NCBI GenBank assembly: GCA_022824205.1
Contig: JAJEAI010000130.1
Coordinates: 1 to 64,000 of the forward strand
From: Candidatus Binatia bacterium
GTDB taxonomy: Bacteria > Desulfobacterota > Binatia > UBA9968 > JAJDTQ01
Length of the DNA: 64,000 nucleotides
Direction: 5' to 3'
The notes below the pieces were generated by a model. That model did no database searches. It was not told where the DNA came from and saw only the letters and a list, made by a program, of their open reading frames with translations. The translations under genes and the position numbers were made by a program. This document shows, in pieces, positions 25,559-34,869 of this stretch. How positions within the stretch are numbered: the stretch's first letter is position 1; each line of letters begins with the position of its first letter.

Positions 25559-27284
25559 TGCCGCATCCTCTCTTTCTTGACAGCGTCATCGCGGGTCTCT
25601 TCGGCAACGCGAATCGCTCTGCACAACTCCTGATCGAGCCGGTTCAGATAACGTCTTTTCAGAAAAAGGAGACAATCACGGGTCATTCGTTCACGCTCGC
25701 TCTCGGCGAACTCCTGTCCTCGCAACACGAGCCCGGTGACTTCGGAGGCAAGCGCCGGCGGCAACCCCCCGGTCAAGACTCCCACGTCCACCCCCCCGTC
25801 GGCCCCGGCGTTGGCGAACATCCGCTGGATCACCTCGCTCCACTTCCCGCTCACGAGCCTTTCCACGGGCTCCCGGCGCAGTGCCGTCACCGCCGCCGGA
25901 AACCGCAGCATCAGCGCCACCAGCGACGCCTCCGCACGGTCGTCGCCGAGGGTCCACCGGTCGGCCGCGCGCGGCTTCGGGCGGCCCGCGCCGCCTCGGT
26001 CGTTGCCGGCCGCTCGCGCATTGTCCGCCGGACCGCCGGCATGCCGGCGCAACGACTCTTCACGCACGCCCAGGAGATCCGCCGCGCGGCGGGCCAGCAG
26101 ATCCCGGTCGTTGGGGTTGACCACCTTGCCCAGAATCTTGCTGACCTCGGCCGCCGAACGGCTCTTGCCCTCGAGGCCCGTGCCGTGGCGTTCGCGCAGC
26201 CAGTCCAGGTAGAAGTCGACGATGGGCACGGCGTGTTCCAGCACGCTCTCCAGTGCGTCCTTCCCGTGCGTCCTGACGAACGTGTCCGGGTCCTCGCCTT
26301 GCGGCAGGAAGGCCGCGCGGCCCCACAGGCCCGCCTGCTGGAACACCTCGACGCTGCGCGCGGCGGCGGCGCGTCCGGCGGCGTCGCCGTCGAACAGCGC
26401 GGTCACGTTGCGCGTGTAGCGCGCCAACAGGCGCAGGTGGTCCACGGTCAGGGCCGTGCCCAGGGTGGCAACCGCATGGGGCACGCCGTGCTGCGCGAGC
26501 GCCAGTACGTCGAGATAGCCCTCCACCACCAGGACCCGGTCCTGGGCACGGATGCCGTCACGGGCCTGCTTCAGGCCGTAGACCTGGGCGCTCTTGTGGA
26601 ACAACGGTGTCTCGGGGGAATTGAGGTACTTGGGCGCGCCGTCGCCGATGACTCGCCCGCCGAAGCCCACGATCTTGCCGCCCGGCTCGGTGATGGGAAA
26701 GATCACCCGGTCGAAGAAGCGGTCGCGGAACTGGCCCGGTTGCCGCTCCGCCAGGAGGCCCGCCGCGGCCGCGCCGGCCGGCGCCACGCCCCGGCGCCGC
26801 AAGTGAGACGCCAAGCCGTCGCCCCGTGGCGCGAAGCCGAGGTTGAAGCGAGGCCACAGGGATTCGTCGACGCCGCGCTTCCGAAGGTAGTGGCGCGCCC
26901 GCGTCCCCTGGGAGTGATCCAGCAGCAAGCCGTGGTACCACTCCGCCGCCTGCTCGTTCAAGCGGAAGAGATCGCCGCGCCGGCCACCCCCCGGCGCCGA
27001 CTGCTCGATGGGGATGCCGTAGCGTTCCGCCAGCCGCTCCACGGACTCGGGAAAGGTAAGCCCGTCGTAGAGCATCACGAACTTGAAGACGTCGCCCCCC
27101 TCGCGGCAACCGAAGCAGTAGAAGACACTCTTCTCCTCGTTGACCGTGAAGGAGGGCGTCTTCTCCGAATGGAAGGGACACAGCCCCGAGTAGTTCTGGC
27201 CGGCCTTCTTGAGGGTGACGTAGTCGGAGACCACCTCCACGATGGAGGCTCGTGCGCGAACCTCTTGAGTGGTCTGATCGGAGA

Positions 27285-27818
27285 TCATGCCCCGTCCCGT
27301 GAATCGCCAGGCCCGGCGCCCGGGTTCCAGGCTCCGGGCCACGTAAAGGCCGCCCCCATGGAGGTCACCGCGGCGCCAAAGCCGTAGAGCGGTCCCACCA
27401 ACGCGGCCGTCCCCAACGGCTGTTGCAGTTTCTGCGGAACCCACGACTGCGAGATGGCGATGAAGAGGACGACTCCCAGAAACACGGCCCCCTTGGAGCC
27501 GCCCACCAGGAGCCCGCCGAGTCGGTTGAAGCCGCTGAGAAAGAAGCGGTCGGCGGATCGGTGGAGCAGGTGCCCCACCCAGTTGAGTCCGATGTAGGCC
27601 AGAAAGAAGAGAGCGATGAAGGCGAGGACGTTCAGGATGACCGGAGAGTAGGGCCAGGACTCGACCCAGAGTGAGGCCTGGTCGTAGTACCGTACGGCGA
27701 CGATGAAGCCAACCGAAAGGCCCAGCAAGGCGAATACCTCCCGGAACAATCCCTTGGCGTAGCCCCTGACGGCAAACACGCACAGGACTGCTGCCAACAC
27801 TGCGTCTACGATGTTCAC
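27285..27818 (-). CDS. cvpA: CvpA family inner-membrane protein
   Basis: A 177-residue four-helix membrane protein of the colicin V production family. It begins with GTG in VNIVDAVLAAVLCVFAVRGY, has KGLFREVFALLGLSVGFIVA and the conserved SGFNRLGGLLVGGSKGAVFL between TM3 and TM4. An in-frame start 84 nt upstream would add a low-complexity tail, so GTG 27818 with AGG six nt upstream is preferred. Its position inside the rpsU-dnaG-rpoD operon is unusual, though cvpA is often near core loci. Its function in envelope maintenance is poorly defined. Confidence 0.75.
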   Translation of the reverse strand: MNIVDAVLAAVLCVFAVRGYAKGLFREVFALLGLSVGFIVAVRYYDQASLWVESWPYSPVILNVLAFIALFFLAYIGLNWVGHLLHRSADRFFLSGFNRLGGLLVGGSKGAVFLGVVLFIAISQSWVPQKLQQPLGTAALVGPLYGFGAAVTSMGAAFTWPGAWNPGAGPGDSRDGA

Positions 27819-27954
27819 AATGGCCTGTTGGGCGTCGCCGTGGTCCGCTCTCCTCAAGGGATCCCCGACGGACCCCGCGGAGCCGCCTCCGATCGAACTC
27901 ACCCCGCCCGTGCCATTGCGGCGTCCGGAACTCCCAGTCGCAGTTACGTGAGCC

Positions 27955-28155
27955 CTAGTACCACTGGTGGCTTCGGGCGCGCTTCATGGCACGCTTTTTG
28001 GCTGCGATGGCCTTCCTCTTACGCTTGACGCTCGGCTTCTCGTAGTGTTCCCGCTTGCGCAGTTCGGCCAGAATCCCGGCCTTCTCGCACTGCTTCTTGA
28101 AGCGCCGGATGGCACTCTCGATGGATTCGTTTTCTTTGATGCGAACACCTGTCAT
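27955..28155 (-). CDS. rpsU: Small ribosomal subunit protein bS21
   Basis: A 66-residue basic protein with the complete bS21 pattern: [20 protein letters not shown], then [18 protein letters not shown] and a Lys/Arg-rich tail. The first gene of the macromolecular synthesis operon, it couples initiation of translation, replication (dnaG) and transcription (rpoD). A strong promoter lies just upstream. The 136 nt between its end and cvpA hold no gene. Confidence 0.95.
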   Translation of the reverse strand: MTGVRIKENESIESAIRRFKKQCEKAGILAELRKREHYEKPSVKRKRKAIAAKKRAMKRARSHQWY

Positions 28156-28184
28156 AGGCTGTTTCCACTCCTTGAGTCTGTCGA

Positions 28185-28212
28185 ACTATAGCCAATCAGC
28201 CACCCAAGTCAA
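28185..28212 (-). promoter_or_regulatory. Sigma-70 promoter of the rpsU-cvpA-dnaG-rpoD operon
   Basis: On the minus strand, TTGACT (28212-28207) and TATAGT (28190-28185) are separated by 16 bp. They start about 30-60 nt before the rpsU ATG. The -35 lies within the last codons of tlyA. It is close to consensus, suiting a highly expressed housekeeping operon. Confidence 0.75.
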
Positions 28213-28984
28213 CCCCGGCGGGCGCATTTGAAACCGCCCTCCAATCCGCCGGCGCGAGGGCGTGGATGAAGAATTCCCGATTGCCCTTGGGGCCCAGCAG
28301 CGGGGACGGGACCACCGGACGCCGTTCCAGCCGGAGGGTGTCCACCACCGCCTCGATGTCGCCGATGACGCGCCGGTGCTCCTCCTCCGAACGCACCACC
28401 CCGCCCTTCCCGACACGGCCCTTGCCCACCTCGAACTGCGGCTTGATGAGCGCCACGATCTCGAAAGGAGGCGCGAGCAGGCGGCACACCCGCGGCAGCA
28501 CCAGGCGCAGCGAAATGAAGGACACGTCCACCACCGCGAGGTCCGGCGGCTCCGCCAATGCGTCGGGCTCCAGATGACGGATGTTGGTGCGTTCCAGCAC
28601 GGTCACGCGCGCATCCTGCCGCAGGCGCCAGTCGAGCTGTCCGTAACCCACGTCCACGGCCTGTACCCGCGCCGCGCCGTGGGCCAACAGGCAGTCGGTG
28701 AATCCCCCGGTGGAAGCGCCCACGTCGAGCGCCACGCGGTGTGCCGGGTTCACCCCGAAGTGCGCCAGGGCGGCGTCGAGCTTCTCACCGCCGCGGCTCG
28801 CGTAGCGCGCGGCCGCCTTCACCCGGAGCCGCGCGTCGCGCCGCACCAGCGTACCGGCCTTGGTCACCGGCGCGTCATCCACCAGTACCGTTCCCGCCAG
28901 GATGTAGCGCTGCGCCTCCTCGCGGCTGCGCGCCAGCGCCGCCTCCACCAGCAGCCGGTCAAGCCGTTCCCTGCCGGCCGTCAA
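28196..28984 (-). CDS. tlyA: TlyA-family rRNA methyltransferase / S4-FtsJ protein
   Basis: A 262-residue protein. An N-terminal S4 RNA-binding domain ([20 protein letters not shown], then LVDD) is followed by an FtsJ-type SAM methyltransferase: [17 protein letters not shown] is motif [14 protein letters not shown] motif II, and [12 protein letters not shown] motif IV. Family members 2'-O-methylate 16S and 23S rRNA. The start is TTG 28984, which overlaps the xseB stop as TTGA, so the genes are translationally coupled. Upstream in-frame residues are only xseB in another frame. Confidence 0.88.
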   Translation of the reverse strand: MTAGRERLDRLLVEAALARSREEAQRYILAGTVLVDDAPVTKAGTLVRRDARLRVKAAARYASRGGEKLDAALAHFGVNPAHRVALDVGASTGGFTDCLLAHGAARVQAVDVGYGQLDWRLRQDARVTVLERTNIRHLEPDALAEPPDLAVVDVSFISLRLVLPRVCRLLAPPFEIVALIKPQFEVGKGRVGKGGVVRSEEEHRRVIGDIEAVVDTLRLERRPVVPSPLLGPKGNREFFIHALAPADWRAVSNAPAGVDLGG

Positions 28985-29241
28985 TCTTCTTCCTCGACCA
29001 GCTCCCGCAGGCGCGAGCGCCCCTCGGAATCCTTGGTCAGCACTTCGATGCGCCGCTCGACCTCGCCCAGCTTGTGATTGCACGACCGCACCAGGCGTAC
29101 GCCCTCCTCGAAGGTCGCAAGCGATTCCTCGAGATTCAACTCGCCGCTCTCGATGCGCTCCACCACCTTCTCCAGGGCCTGGAGGCACTCCTCGAAGCTG
29201 CGTTCGTCCCGCGCCTCCCTCGTGCTTTCGTCCTGAGACAT
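28981..29241 (-). CDS. xseB: Exodeoxyribonuclease VII small subunit XseB
   Basis: An 86-residue helical hairpin protein, the partner of XseA in the ssDNA exonuclease. [20 protein letters not shown], then [20 protein letters not shown] is the family signature. ATG 29241 has GGAGG 6 nt upstream. Its stop overlaps the TTG start of tlyA. It lies 61 nt after xseA. Confidence 0.92.
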   Translation of the reverse strand: MSQDESTREARDERSFEECLQALEKVVERIESGELNLEESLATFEEGVRLVRSCNHKLGEVERRIEVLTKDSEGRSRLRELVEEED

Positions 29242-29302
29242 TGCCACCTCCAAGGAAACTCCGATCCGTCGCGTCCTTCGACTTGGCCGCGCCAAGCCTG
29301 TC

Positions 29303-30529
29303 CTACTCCTCCACCTCTTCCACCCGGCAGACGGCGCGCCCCGCGGCGAAGTCCACGCGTACCTGCTGGCCCCTGCGCAGGGCCGCGGCGTCCTTGACGA
29401 TGCGCCCGCCCGGAACGTCGTACACGATGCTGTAACCGCGCCGCAGCACCGCCAGCGGCCCGACGCTGTCCAGACGCCCGGCGAGATGACCCAGGCGCTC
29501 CCGCAGGCGCACCACCGCGTCCTGGTGGCGCCGCCACAGCCGCAGCGACAGCTCGTCCAGGCGCATCTGTCCCTGCCGCAGCCCCCGGCCGGGATCGGCC
29601 AGCCGGCGCCCCCAGTGCCGCAGGCCATCGCGCCGCCGTTCCACGTGGCTCTCGGCGCCGCGCCGCAGCCGGCGCGCCCACAGCGCGACGCGCTCGTCCA
29701 GCTCGCGCCGGCGGGGAAGGACCATCTCGGCCGCGGCCGTGGGGGTGGCCGCGCGCTGGTCGGCCACGAAGTCCGCGATGGTCACGTCGATCTCGTGGCC
29801 CACCGCGGACACGATCGGCGTGCGCGCCGCGGCGATGGCCCGCGCCACCGCCTCCTCGTTGAACGCCCACAGGTCCTCCAGCGAGCCGCCGCCGCGCCCC
29901 ACGATCATGACGTCGGCCACGCCGGATTCGTCCAGTTCCCGAATCCCCCGGGCTATCTCCGTGGCGGCACCCTGGCCCTGCACCTTCACCGGCCGGATGA
30001 CCACGCGCCGCTCCGGGAACCGTTCGCCGATGATGCTCAGCATGTCGCGCACCGCCGCGCCCTGGAGCGAGGTGACGATGCCGATGGCGCGAGGCAGGAA
30101 CGGCAGCGGCTTCTTCCGCTCGCTCTCGAACAGTCCTTCCTGCCAGAGGCGCTTCTTCAACTGCTCGAAGGCCACGGCCAGCGCTCCCTTGCCGCGCGCC
30201 TCCACCTCCACGGCATAGAACTGAAGCGCGCCGCGCACCGTGTACAGACCGACCCGGCCGGAGCAGACCACATCCATGCCGTCTTCCAGGCGGAAGCGTA
30301 GCCGCTCGGCGTTGCGGCGGAACAGCACCGCCGCGATCTGCGCGTCGGAGTCCTTGAGCGTGAAGTAGACGTGTCCCGACGGGGCGAAGCGTACGTTGGA
30401 CAACTCGCCGGCCACCCACAAGGCATCGAGACCGGTCTCCAGTCGGTCCCGGACGATCTCGTTGAGTTGGCTGACCGTGACGACCGCTGGCGCCTGGGCC
30501 GCGGAAGGCGCGTGAAAGGGTCGGGACAT
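29303..30529 (-). CDS. xseA: Exodeoxyribonuclease VII large subunit XseA
   Basis: A 408-residue nuclease. The N-terminal OB fold spans about 18-110 (VTVSQLNEIVRDRLE, LWVAGELSNVRFAPSGHVYF). The catalytic domain has IGIVTSLQGAAVRDML, DVMIVGRGGGSLEDLWAFNE and PIVSAVGHEIDVTIADFVAD. A coiled-coil and a C-terminal domain follow (AVLRRGYSIVYD). ATG 30529 gives the usual N-terminus; in-frame sequence upstream overlaps ctpA. The enzyme degrades ssDNA in mismatch and damage repair. Confidence 0.95.
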   Translation of the reverse strand: MSRPFHAPSAAQAPAVVTVSQLNEIVRDRLETGLDALWVAGELSNVRFAPSGHVYFTLKDSDAQIAAVLFRRNAERLRFRLEDGMDVVCSGRVGLYTVRGALQFYAVEVEARGKGALAVAFEQLKKRLWQEGLFESERKKPLPFLPRAIGIVTSLQGAAVRDMLSIIGERFPERRVVIRPVKVQGQGAATEIARGIRELDESGVADVMIVGRGGGSLEDLWAFNEEAVARAIAAARTPIVSAVGHEIDVTIADFVADQRAATPTAAAEMVLPRRRELDERVALWARRLRRGAESHVERRRDGLRHWGRRLADPGRGLRQGQMRLDELSLRLWRRHQDAVVRLRERLGHLAGRLDSVGPLAVLRRGYSIVYDVPGGRIVKDAAALRRGQQVRVDFAAGRAVCRVEEVEE

Positions 30530-30542
30530 CACCGCGCGCGGC

Positions 30543-31841
30543 TCAGGTCTTTTCCTTGGCCGAGCCCTCCAGGCCACGGAACATTTCCCAACCCTTGAGC
30601 AGTTCCAGTGCCCGGGCGATCTCGGGGTCGTTCCTGAGCCGCCGCGCCAGCGCGTCGGTCTCGTCCGGCGCCGCCACCGACCCGCCGGCCTCCGACTCCG
30701 CTGCCTCGCCCGCGGCGGAAGTCTCGGCGACCGCCCCGGCCTTGGGATCCATGACGATGTCCGGCTTGATGCCGACCTCGTGGATCGACCGGCCCTTGGG
30801 CGTGAAGTACCGCGCGGTGGTCAAGCGCAGGGCCGAGCGGTCGTCGAGCGGCAGGATGGTCTGCACCGACCCCTTCCCGAAAGTCTGCGTACCCAGGATC
30901 AGCGCGCGCTTGTGGTCCTGCAGCGCCCCGGCGACGATTTCCGACGCGCTGGCGCTGCCGCCGTTCACCAGCACCACCACGGGGAAGTCGGTCCGGGACC
31001 CGTCACGGGTGGCGGAGAACTTCTGCTTGTTCTCGCTCACGCGCCCTTCCGTGTAGACGATCAGGCCGGAGTCGAGGAACAGGTCCGCGACTCCGATCGC
31101 CTGGTTCAGCAGTCCTCCAGGGTTGTTGCGCAGGTCGAGCACCACGCCCTTGTAGGAGCCGGCCTCGCTCTGGTGTTTGGCCATGGCTTCGATGAGGTTG
31201 TTGCTGGTGCGGTCCTGAAACTGCGCGATGCGCATGTAGAGAAACCCCGGTTCAAGCACGGCGGCACGCACGCTGGAGATCTCGATCACGGCTCGCACCA
31301 GGGTGAACGTGAGCAGCTTGTCCTGGCCTTTCCTCCGGATCAGCAGCTTGACGCTGGAGTCCTTGGGTCCCCGCAGCCGCTTGACGGCCTCGGTCAGGGT
31401 CATGTCCTCGGTGGCCTCGTCGTCGATGCCGACGATCTGATCGCCCGGCTGCAGGCCGGCGCGTGCCGCGGGCGTGTCCTCGATGGGCGACACCACGGTG
31501 AGGAGCCCGTTGCGCACGGTGATTTCCACGCCCAGACCGCCGAAACGCCCTTCGGTCTCGGTCTGAAGCGTGCGGTAGGACTCCTCGGTCAGATAGCCGC
31601 TGTGGGGATCCAGTGATTCCAGCATGCCCTTGATGGCGCCGTCGACGAGCTTCTCCGTCTCGACATCCTCCACGTAGTTCCTCTGCACGATGGCGAGGAT
31701 GTTCGCGAAGTTCTCCAGGCTCCGGTAAGCGGCGGAGTCCACCGCCGAGACCCGCGGCACGACCAGTCCGCCCGCGAACAGGACCCAGCCCAAGGCCCAG
31801 AACCACCCGGACACGCGGCGCTTTCGATTCCACAGCTTCAT
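30543..31841 (-). CDS. ctpA: C-terminal processing peptidase (S41 family, CtpA/Prc)
   Basis: A 432-residue periplasmic serine protease. It has a signal or anchor segment (WFWALGWVLFAGGLVVP), an N-terminal helical part, a PDZ domain (about 85-165, GRFGGLGVEITVRNGLLTVV) and an S41 core. Catalytic Ser lies in NGGSASASEIVAGAL and Lys in GTQTFGKGSVQ. The C-terminal acidic tail (about 380-410) is low complexity. It trims envelope proteins and cell-wall hydrolases, which fits its place after the EnvC-like gene. ATG has GGAG 8 nt upstream. Confidence 0.93.
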   Translation of the reverse strand: MKLWNRKRRVSGWFWALGWVLFAGGLVVPRVSAVDSAAYRSLENFANILAIVQRNYVEDVETEKLVDGAIKGMLESLDPHSGYLTEESYRTLQTETEGRFGGLGVEITVRNGLLTVVSPIEDTPAARAGLQPGDQIVGIDDEATEDMTLTEAVKRLRGPKDSSVKLLIRRKGQDKLLTFTLVRAVIEISSVRAAVLEPGFLYMRIAQFQDRTSNNLIEAMAKHQSEAGSYKGVVLDLRNNPGGLLNQAIGVADLFLDSGLIVYTEGRVSENKQKFSATRDGSRTDFPVVVLVNGGSASASEIVAGALQDHKRALILGTQTFGKGSVQTILPLDDRSALRLTTARYFTPKGRSIHEVGIKPDIVMDPKAGAVAETSAAGEAAESEAGGSVAAPDETDALARRLRNDPEIARALELLKGWEMFRGLEGSAKEKT

Positions 31842-31868
31842 CGTATGGTCTCCTCCGATCGACTCCGG

Positions 31869-33074
31869 TCATTCCTTTCCGCTGGCCAGCGCACGCGCAC
31901 GCCGGAACCAGGGCAGCGGGTCCACCGGCTTGCCGTTCCTGCGCATCTCGAAATAGAGGCGCGACCGGCCGGACGAAGGGTCGTCCCCCAGCCGTGCGAT
32001 CCGCTCCCCCCGCTCCACACGATCACCCACGGACTTGGCAAACTCGGAGAGGTGCCCGTACACCGTGTAATAGCGCTTTCCGTGGTCGAGGATAAGCATC
32101 TTTCCATAACCCGGCAAGCGACCCGCGAACAGGACCCGGCCGCGCTCCACCGCCCGGATCCCGGCCCCCGCCGGCGCGGCGATGTCGATGCCGGGCCGGT
32201 GTACGTCGACGTCGAGATCCGGGTGCTTGTGAATGCCGAACCCGCTGACGATCTTGCCCGGCACGGGCAGCTCGAGACCTCGGGAGACGGCGCCGGCCAC
32301 GGCGCTGGCGGCGGCACCGGAGGCGGCCGCGCGGCCCGCCTCCGAACCGCGGATGATGCCTTCCAGGCGGCCGGCGGCTTGCCGCAGTTCCCGCAACGCG
32401 CGACCGCGGAGCTCGCGCTCCCGGCGCAGGGTCCGCAGCGTCGCTTGCTTGCGCGCCCGCTCCTCTCTCAGCTCATTGCGCACGCGCGCCACCTCGTCGC
32501 GCTCGCGCGCCAGCGCCCGGCGCCGGGCCTCCACCGTTCCGCGCAGCTCCCGGCTCCGGCGAACGTGGTCCGAGAGCCGCTGGATCAGCGCCTGGTCCCG
32601 GCCCAGCACCGTCTCCAGCAGACGCTTGTGCCGCATCAGTTCCGCCAGCGACAACTCGCCGTTGAGCAGCATGAAGGGCGTTCCCGACCTCTGCCACTTG
32701 TAGAGCGCCCGCGCCCGCTTGACCAGCGCCCGGCGCCCCTGATCCAGCGCCGCCGCGGCGTCGTCCGCCGCCCGTACGGCCTCCTCCACCTCGCGCTCGC
32801 GCCGCTTGAGGCGCGCGTTCAGCGTCCCGAGCCGGCGCGTCCGGCGGTCCAGGGCCGTTTGAAGCTCGTCGAGCACCTCCAGCACCGACGCCTCCCCGCG
32901 CCGGACCCTGTCGAGGGCGGCCCGACCCTCGGCGATGCGCTCCTTCAAATCCGCCAGCTCGCCGCCCTCCTGCGCCCGGATTGGCGCGGGGGAGGCCAGG
33001 CACAGGCACAGGCCAGCGGCGGCAGCGGCGCGGCCGGCCATGCGGAGAGCATTCGTGGAACGCGACAGGAACAT
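31869..33074 (-). CDS. EnvC-like murein hydrolase activator (M23 family)
   Basis: A 401-residue exported protein: signal peptide (AAAAAGLCLCLASPAPIRAQE), long coiled coils (about 35-255, many ELREERAR and RRERELR repeats), then a LytM/M23 domain. GFGIHKHPDLDVDVHRPGID corresponds to the zinc-site strand, but the canonical HxxxD/HxH residues appear altered in part. GHLSEFA and YFEMRRNGKPVDPLPWF end the domain. EnvC homologues activate amidases under control of FtsEX, which are the next genes upstream. The start ATG 33074 follows GAAGG. Confidence 0.87.
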   Translation of the reverse strand: MFLSRSTNALRMAGRAAAAAGLCLCLASPAPIRAQEGGELADLKERIAEGRAALDRVRRGEASVLEVLDELQTALDRRTRRLGTLNARLKRREREVEEAVRAADDAAAALDQGRRALVKRARALYKWQRSGTPFMLLNGELSLAELMRHKRLLETVLGRDQALIQRLSDHVRRSRELRGTVEARRRALARERDEVARVRNELREERARKQATLRTLRRERELRGRALRELRQAAGRLEGIIRGSEAGRAAASGAAASAVAGAVSRGLELPVPGKIVSGFGIHKHPDLDVDVHRPGIDIAAPAGAGIRAVERGRVLFAGRLPGYGKMLILDHGKRYYTVYGHLSEFAKSVGDRVERGERIARLGDDPSSGRSRLYFEMRRNGKPVDPLPWFRRARALASGKE

Positions 33075-33094
33075 GCGCCTTCGGGACACCGATG

Positions 33095-33991
33095 TCAGGC
33101 CAGGAAACGCCTCACCGACAGCACGCTGCCCGCCGTCCCCAGAAGCCACCCCAGGACAAGCAACTCCCCACACTGCCATGTGTTCAGGAACGTAAGCTGG
33201 GCACCGGCCGCCAGAGACCCGAACGGCGCCAGCAACTCCGCGCCGAGGAACGAGAACGCCGCCCGCAAAAGGCCCAGGGCGAGGGCGGCGCCCGCCAGTC
33301 CCTGAATCATGCCCTCGATGATGAAGGGAGCCCTGATCAATCCCGTGCCGGCCCCAACCAGTTGCATGATCTCGATCTCGTCCCGGCGCGCCACGATGGC
33401 CAGCTTGATGGTGCTGCCCACGATGAGAAAGGCCACGAGGAAGAGGACTCCGCCCAGCACCCACTTGAGCCACTCCATGCCCATGAGCAGGAGCCGCAGC
33501 CTTTCCAGCCAGGCTTCCGGATACTCCACCTCCTGGACCCCCTCCAGGGCCGCCACGCGTTCCACCAGCCCCGCGATGGCGTCACGCGAGCGGTAGCCGT
33601 CGTACAACTCCAGCTCCAGGGACGCTGGCAGCATCGTCGGATCGAGCCCCTCCAGGATTCCCGACTGCGAACCCAGCGCGCTCTTGAAGTCCTCCCACGC
33701 GCGCTCCCTGGAGACATAGCGCGCGGCGCGTACCTCCGGATAGCGTTCCATGCGCATCCGCAGGCCTGTCGCCGCCGCCCTGTCCACGTTGCCGTCCACA
33801 TAGACGAACACGTGGATCTCTTGGCCCCACCCTCGGACCAGTTGGCCGACGTTCTCCTGGATCAGCAGGAACCCGCCGAACACCAGCAGGGTCATGGCCA
33901 TCACGCCGGCGGTCAACAAGTGCGTCCACAAAAGCTCCCGCAGGCTCCGCGCCACGCGGCCGGCGACGAATGCGACGTGGGCGAGCTTCAT
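33095..33991 (-). CDS. ftsX: Cell division protein FtsX
   Basis: A 298-residue inner-membrane protein with a short cytoplasmic N-terminus, TM1 (LLTAGVMAMTLLVFGGFLLI) and a periplasmic loop (VFVYVDGNVDRAAATGLRMR, a PLD that contacts EnvC). Three further TMs follow, with STIKLAIVARRDEIEIMQLVG between TM2 and TM3, the FtsX signature. The ATG overlaps the ftsE stop by four nucleotides. With FtsE it forms the complex gating septal peptidoglycan hydrolysis. Confidence 0.93.
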   Translation of the reverse strand: MKLAHVAFVAGRVARSLRELLWTHLLTAGVMAMTLLVFGGFLLIQENVGQLVRGWGQEIHVFVYVDGNVDRAAATGLRMRMERYPEVRAARYVSRERAWEDFKSALGSQSGILEGLDPTMLPASLELELYDGYRSRDAIAGLVERVAALEGVQEVEYPEAWLERLRLLLMGMEWLKWVLGGVLFLVAFLIVGSTIKLAIVARRDEIEIMQLVGAGTGLIRAPFIIEGMIQGLAGAALALGLLRAAFSFLGAELLAPFGSLAAGAQLTFLNTWQCGELLVLGWLLGTAGSVLSVRRFLA

Positions 33992-34674
33992 GTCGCCGAG
34001 GCCGCCGGTTCCAGGTCCTCGCGCCGCAACAGCCGTCCCTGGTGCATCAGCAGGACCCGGCCGTCGAAGCTGCGCAACAGACGCGGATCGTGGGTCGCGA
34101 TGAGCACGGTGGTGCCTTCCTCGTTGATGCGCGCGAAGAGGCGCAGGCTCTCGGCGGCCCTCTCGGGGTCCAGGTTCCCGGTGGGCTCGTCCGCCAGCAC
34201 GATCTCGGGTTCGTTCACCAGCGCGCGCGCGATGGCCACCCGCTGCTGTTCACCGCCCGACAGGGCCGGCGGCAACACGCCGTACTTGTCCTTCAGGCCG
34301 AGCTCGGACAGTAGCCGGAAGCCCCGGCGCCGGCTCTGGCGCCAGGGAACGCCGACGACGTCCGCGGCCAGAGAAACGTTCTCCAGCGCGGTCATGTGGG
34401 GTATGAGCTTGAAGTCCTGGAAAACGAGCCCCAGCTTCCTCCGGTAGGCCGCCAGTCCCGCGCCCTTGAGGCGCGTGACGTTGCGTCCATCCACGAGGAT
34501 CTGGCCCTCGGAGGCCTGCTCGGAACGGAACAGCAACCGCAGCAGCGTGGTCTTTCCGGCGCCGCTCGGACCGCACAAGAACAGGAACTCGCCCGCCTCC
34601 ACCTGGAACGTGACGTCTTTCACCCCGGCGTAGTCCGGGGGATAGACCTTGGAGACGCTGTGGAGCTGAATCAT
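33988..34674 (-). CDS. ftsE: Cell division ATP-binding protein FtsE
   Basis: A 228-residue ABC ATPase: Walker A GPSGAGKTT, Q-loop LVFQDFKLIPHMTALENV, signature LSGGEQQRVAIARAL, Walker B IVLADEPTGNLD, switch His in LIATHDPRL. The MIQLHSVSKVY start at 34674 is the standard FtsE N-terminus; another ATG lies 6 nt upstream. First gene of the seven-gene minus-strand block ending in tlyA. Confidence 0.95.
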   Translation of the reverse strand: MIQLHSVSKVYPPDYAGVKDVTFQVEAGEFLFLCGPSGAGKTTLLRLLFRSEQASEGQILVDGRNVTRLKGAGLAAYRRKLGLVFQDFKLIPHMTALENVSLAADVVGVPWRQSRRRGFRLLSELGLKDKYGVLPPALSGGEQQRVAIARALVNEPEIVLADEPTGNLDPERAAESLRLFARINEEGTTVLIATHDPRLLRSFDGRVLLMHQGRLLRREDLEPAASAT

Positions 34675-34869
34675 GGACATCGGGGAAGATCCTGGAAATG
34701 CCCCGGAAACCACGAAATCCACCTTGACATCCCCGTTGAACGGCTGATAACGTGGCGGAAATACGTTCTATTGTCCATTCCCAGACTCTCTCACGCAGGT
34801 TACCACTAAACCGGTTCAGGAACAAAAAGGAAACCACGGAGTCACCTGCCGCACTAGGAATTGCACGCC

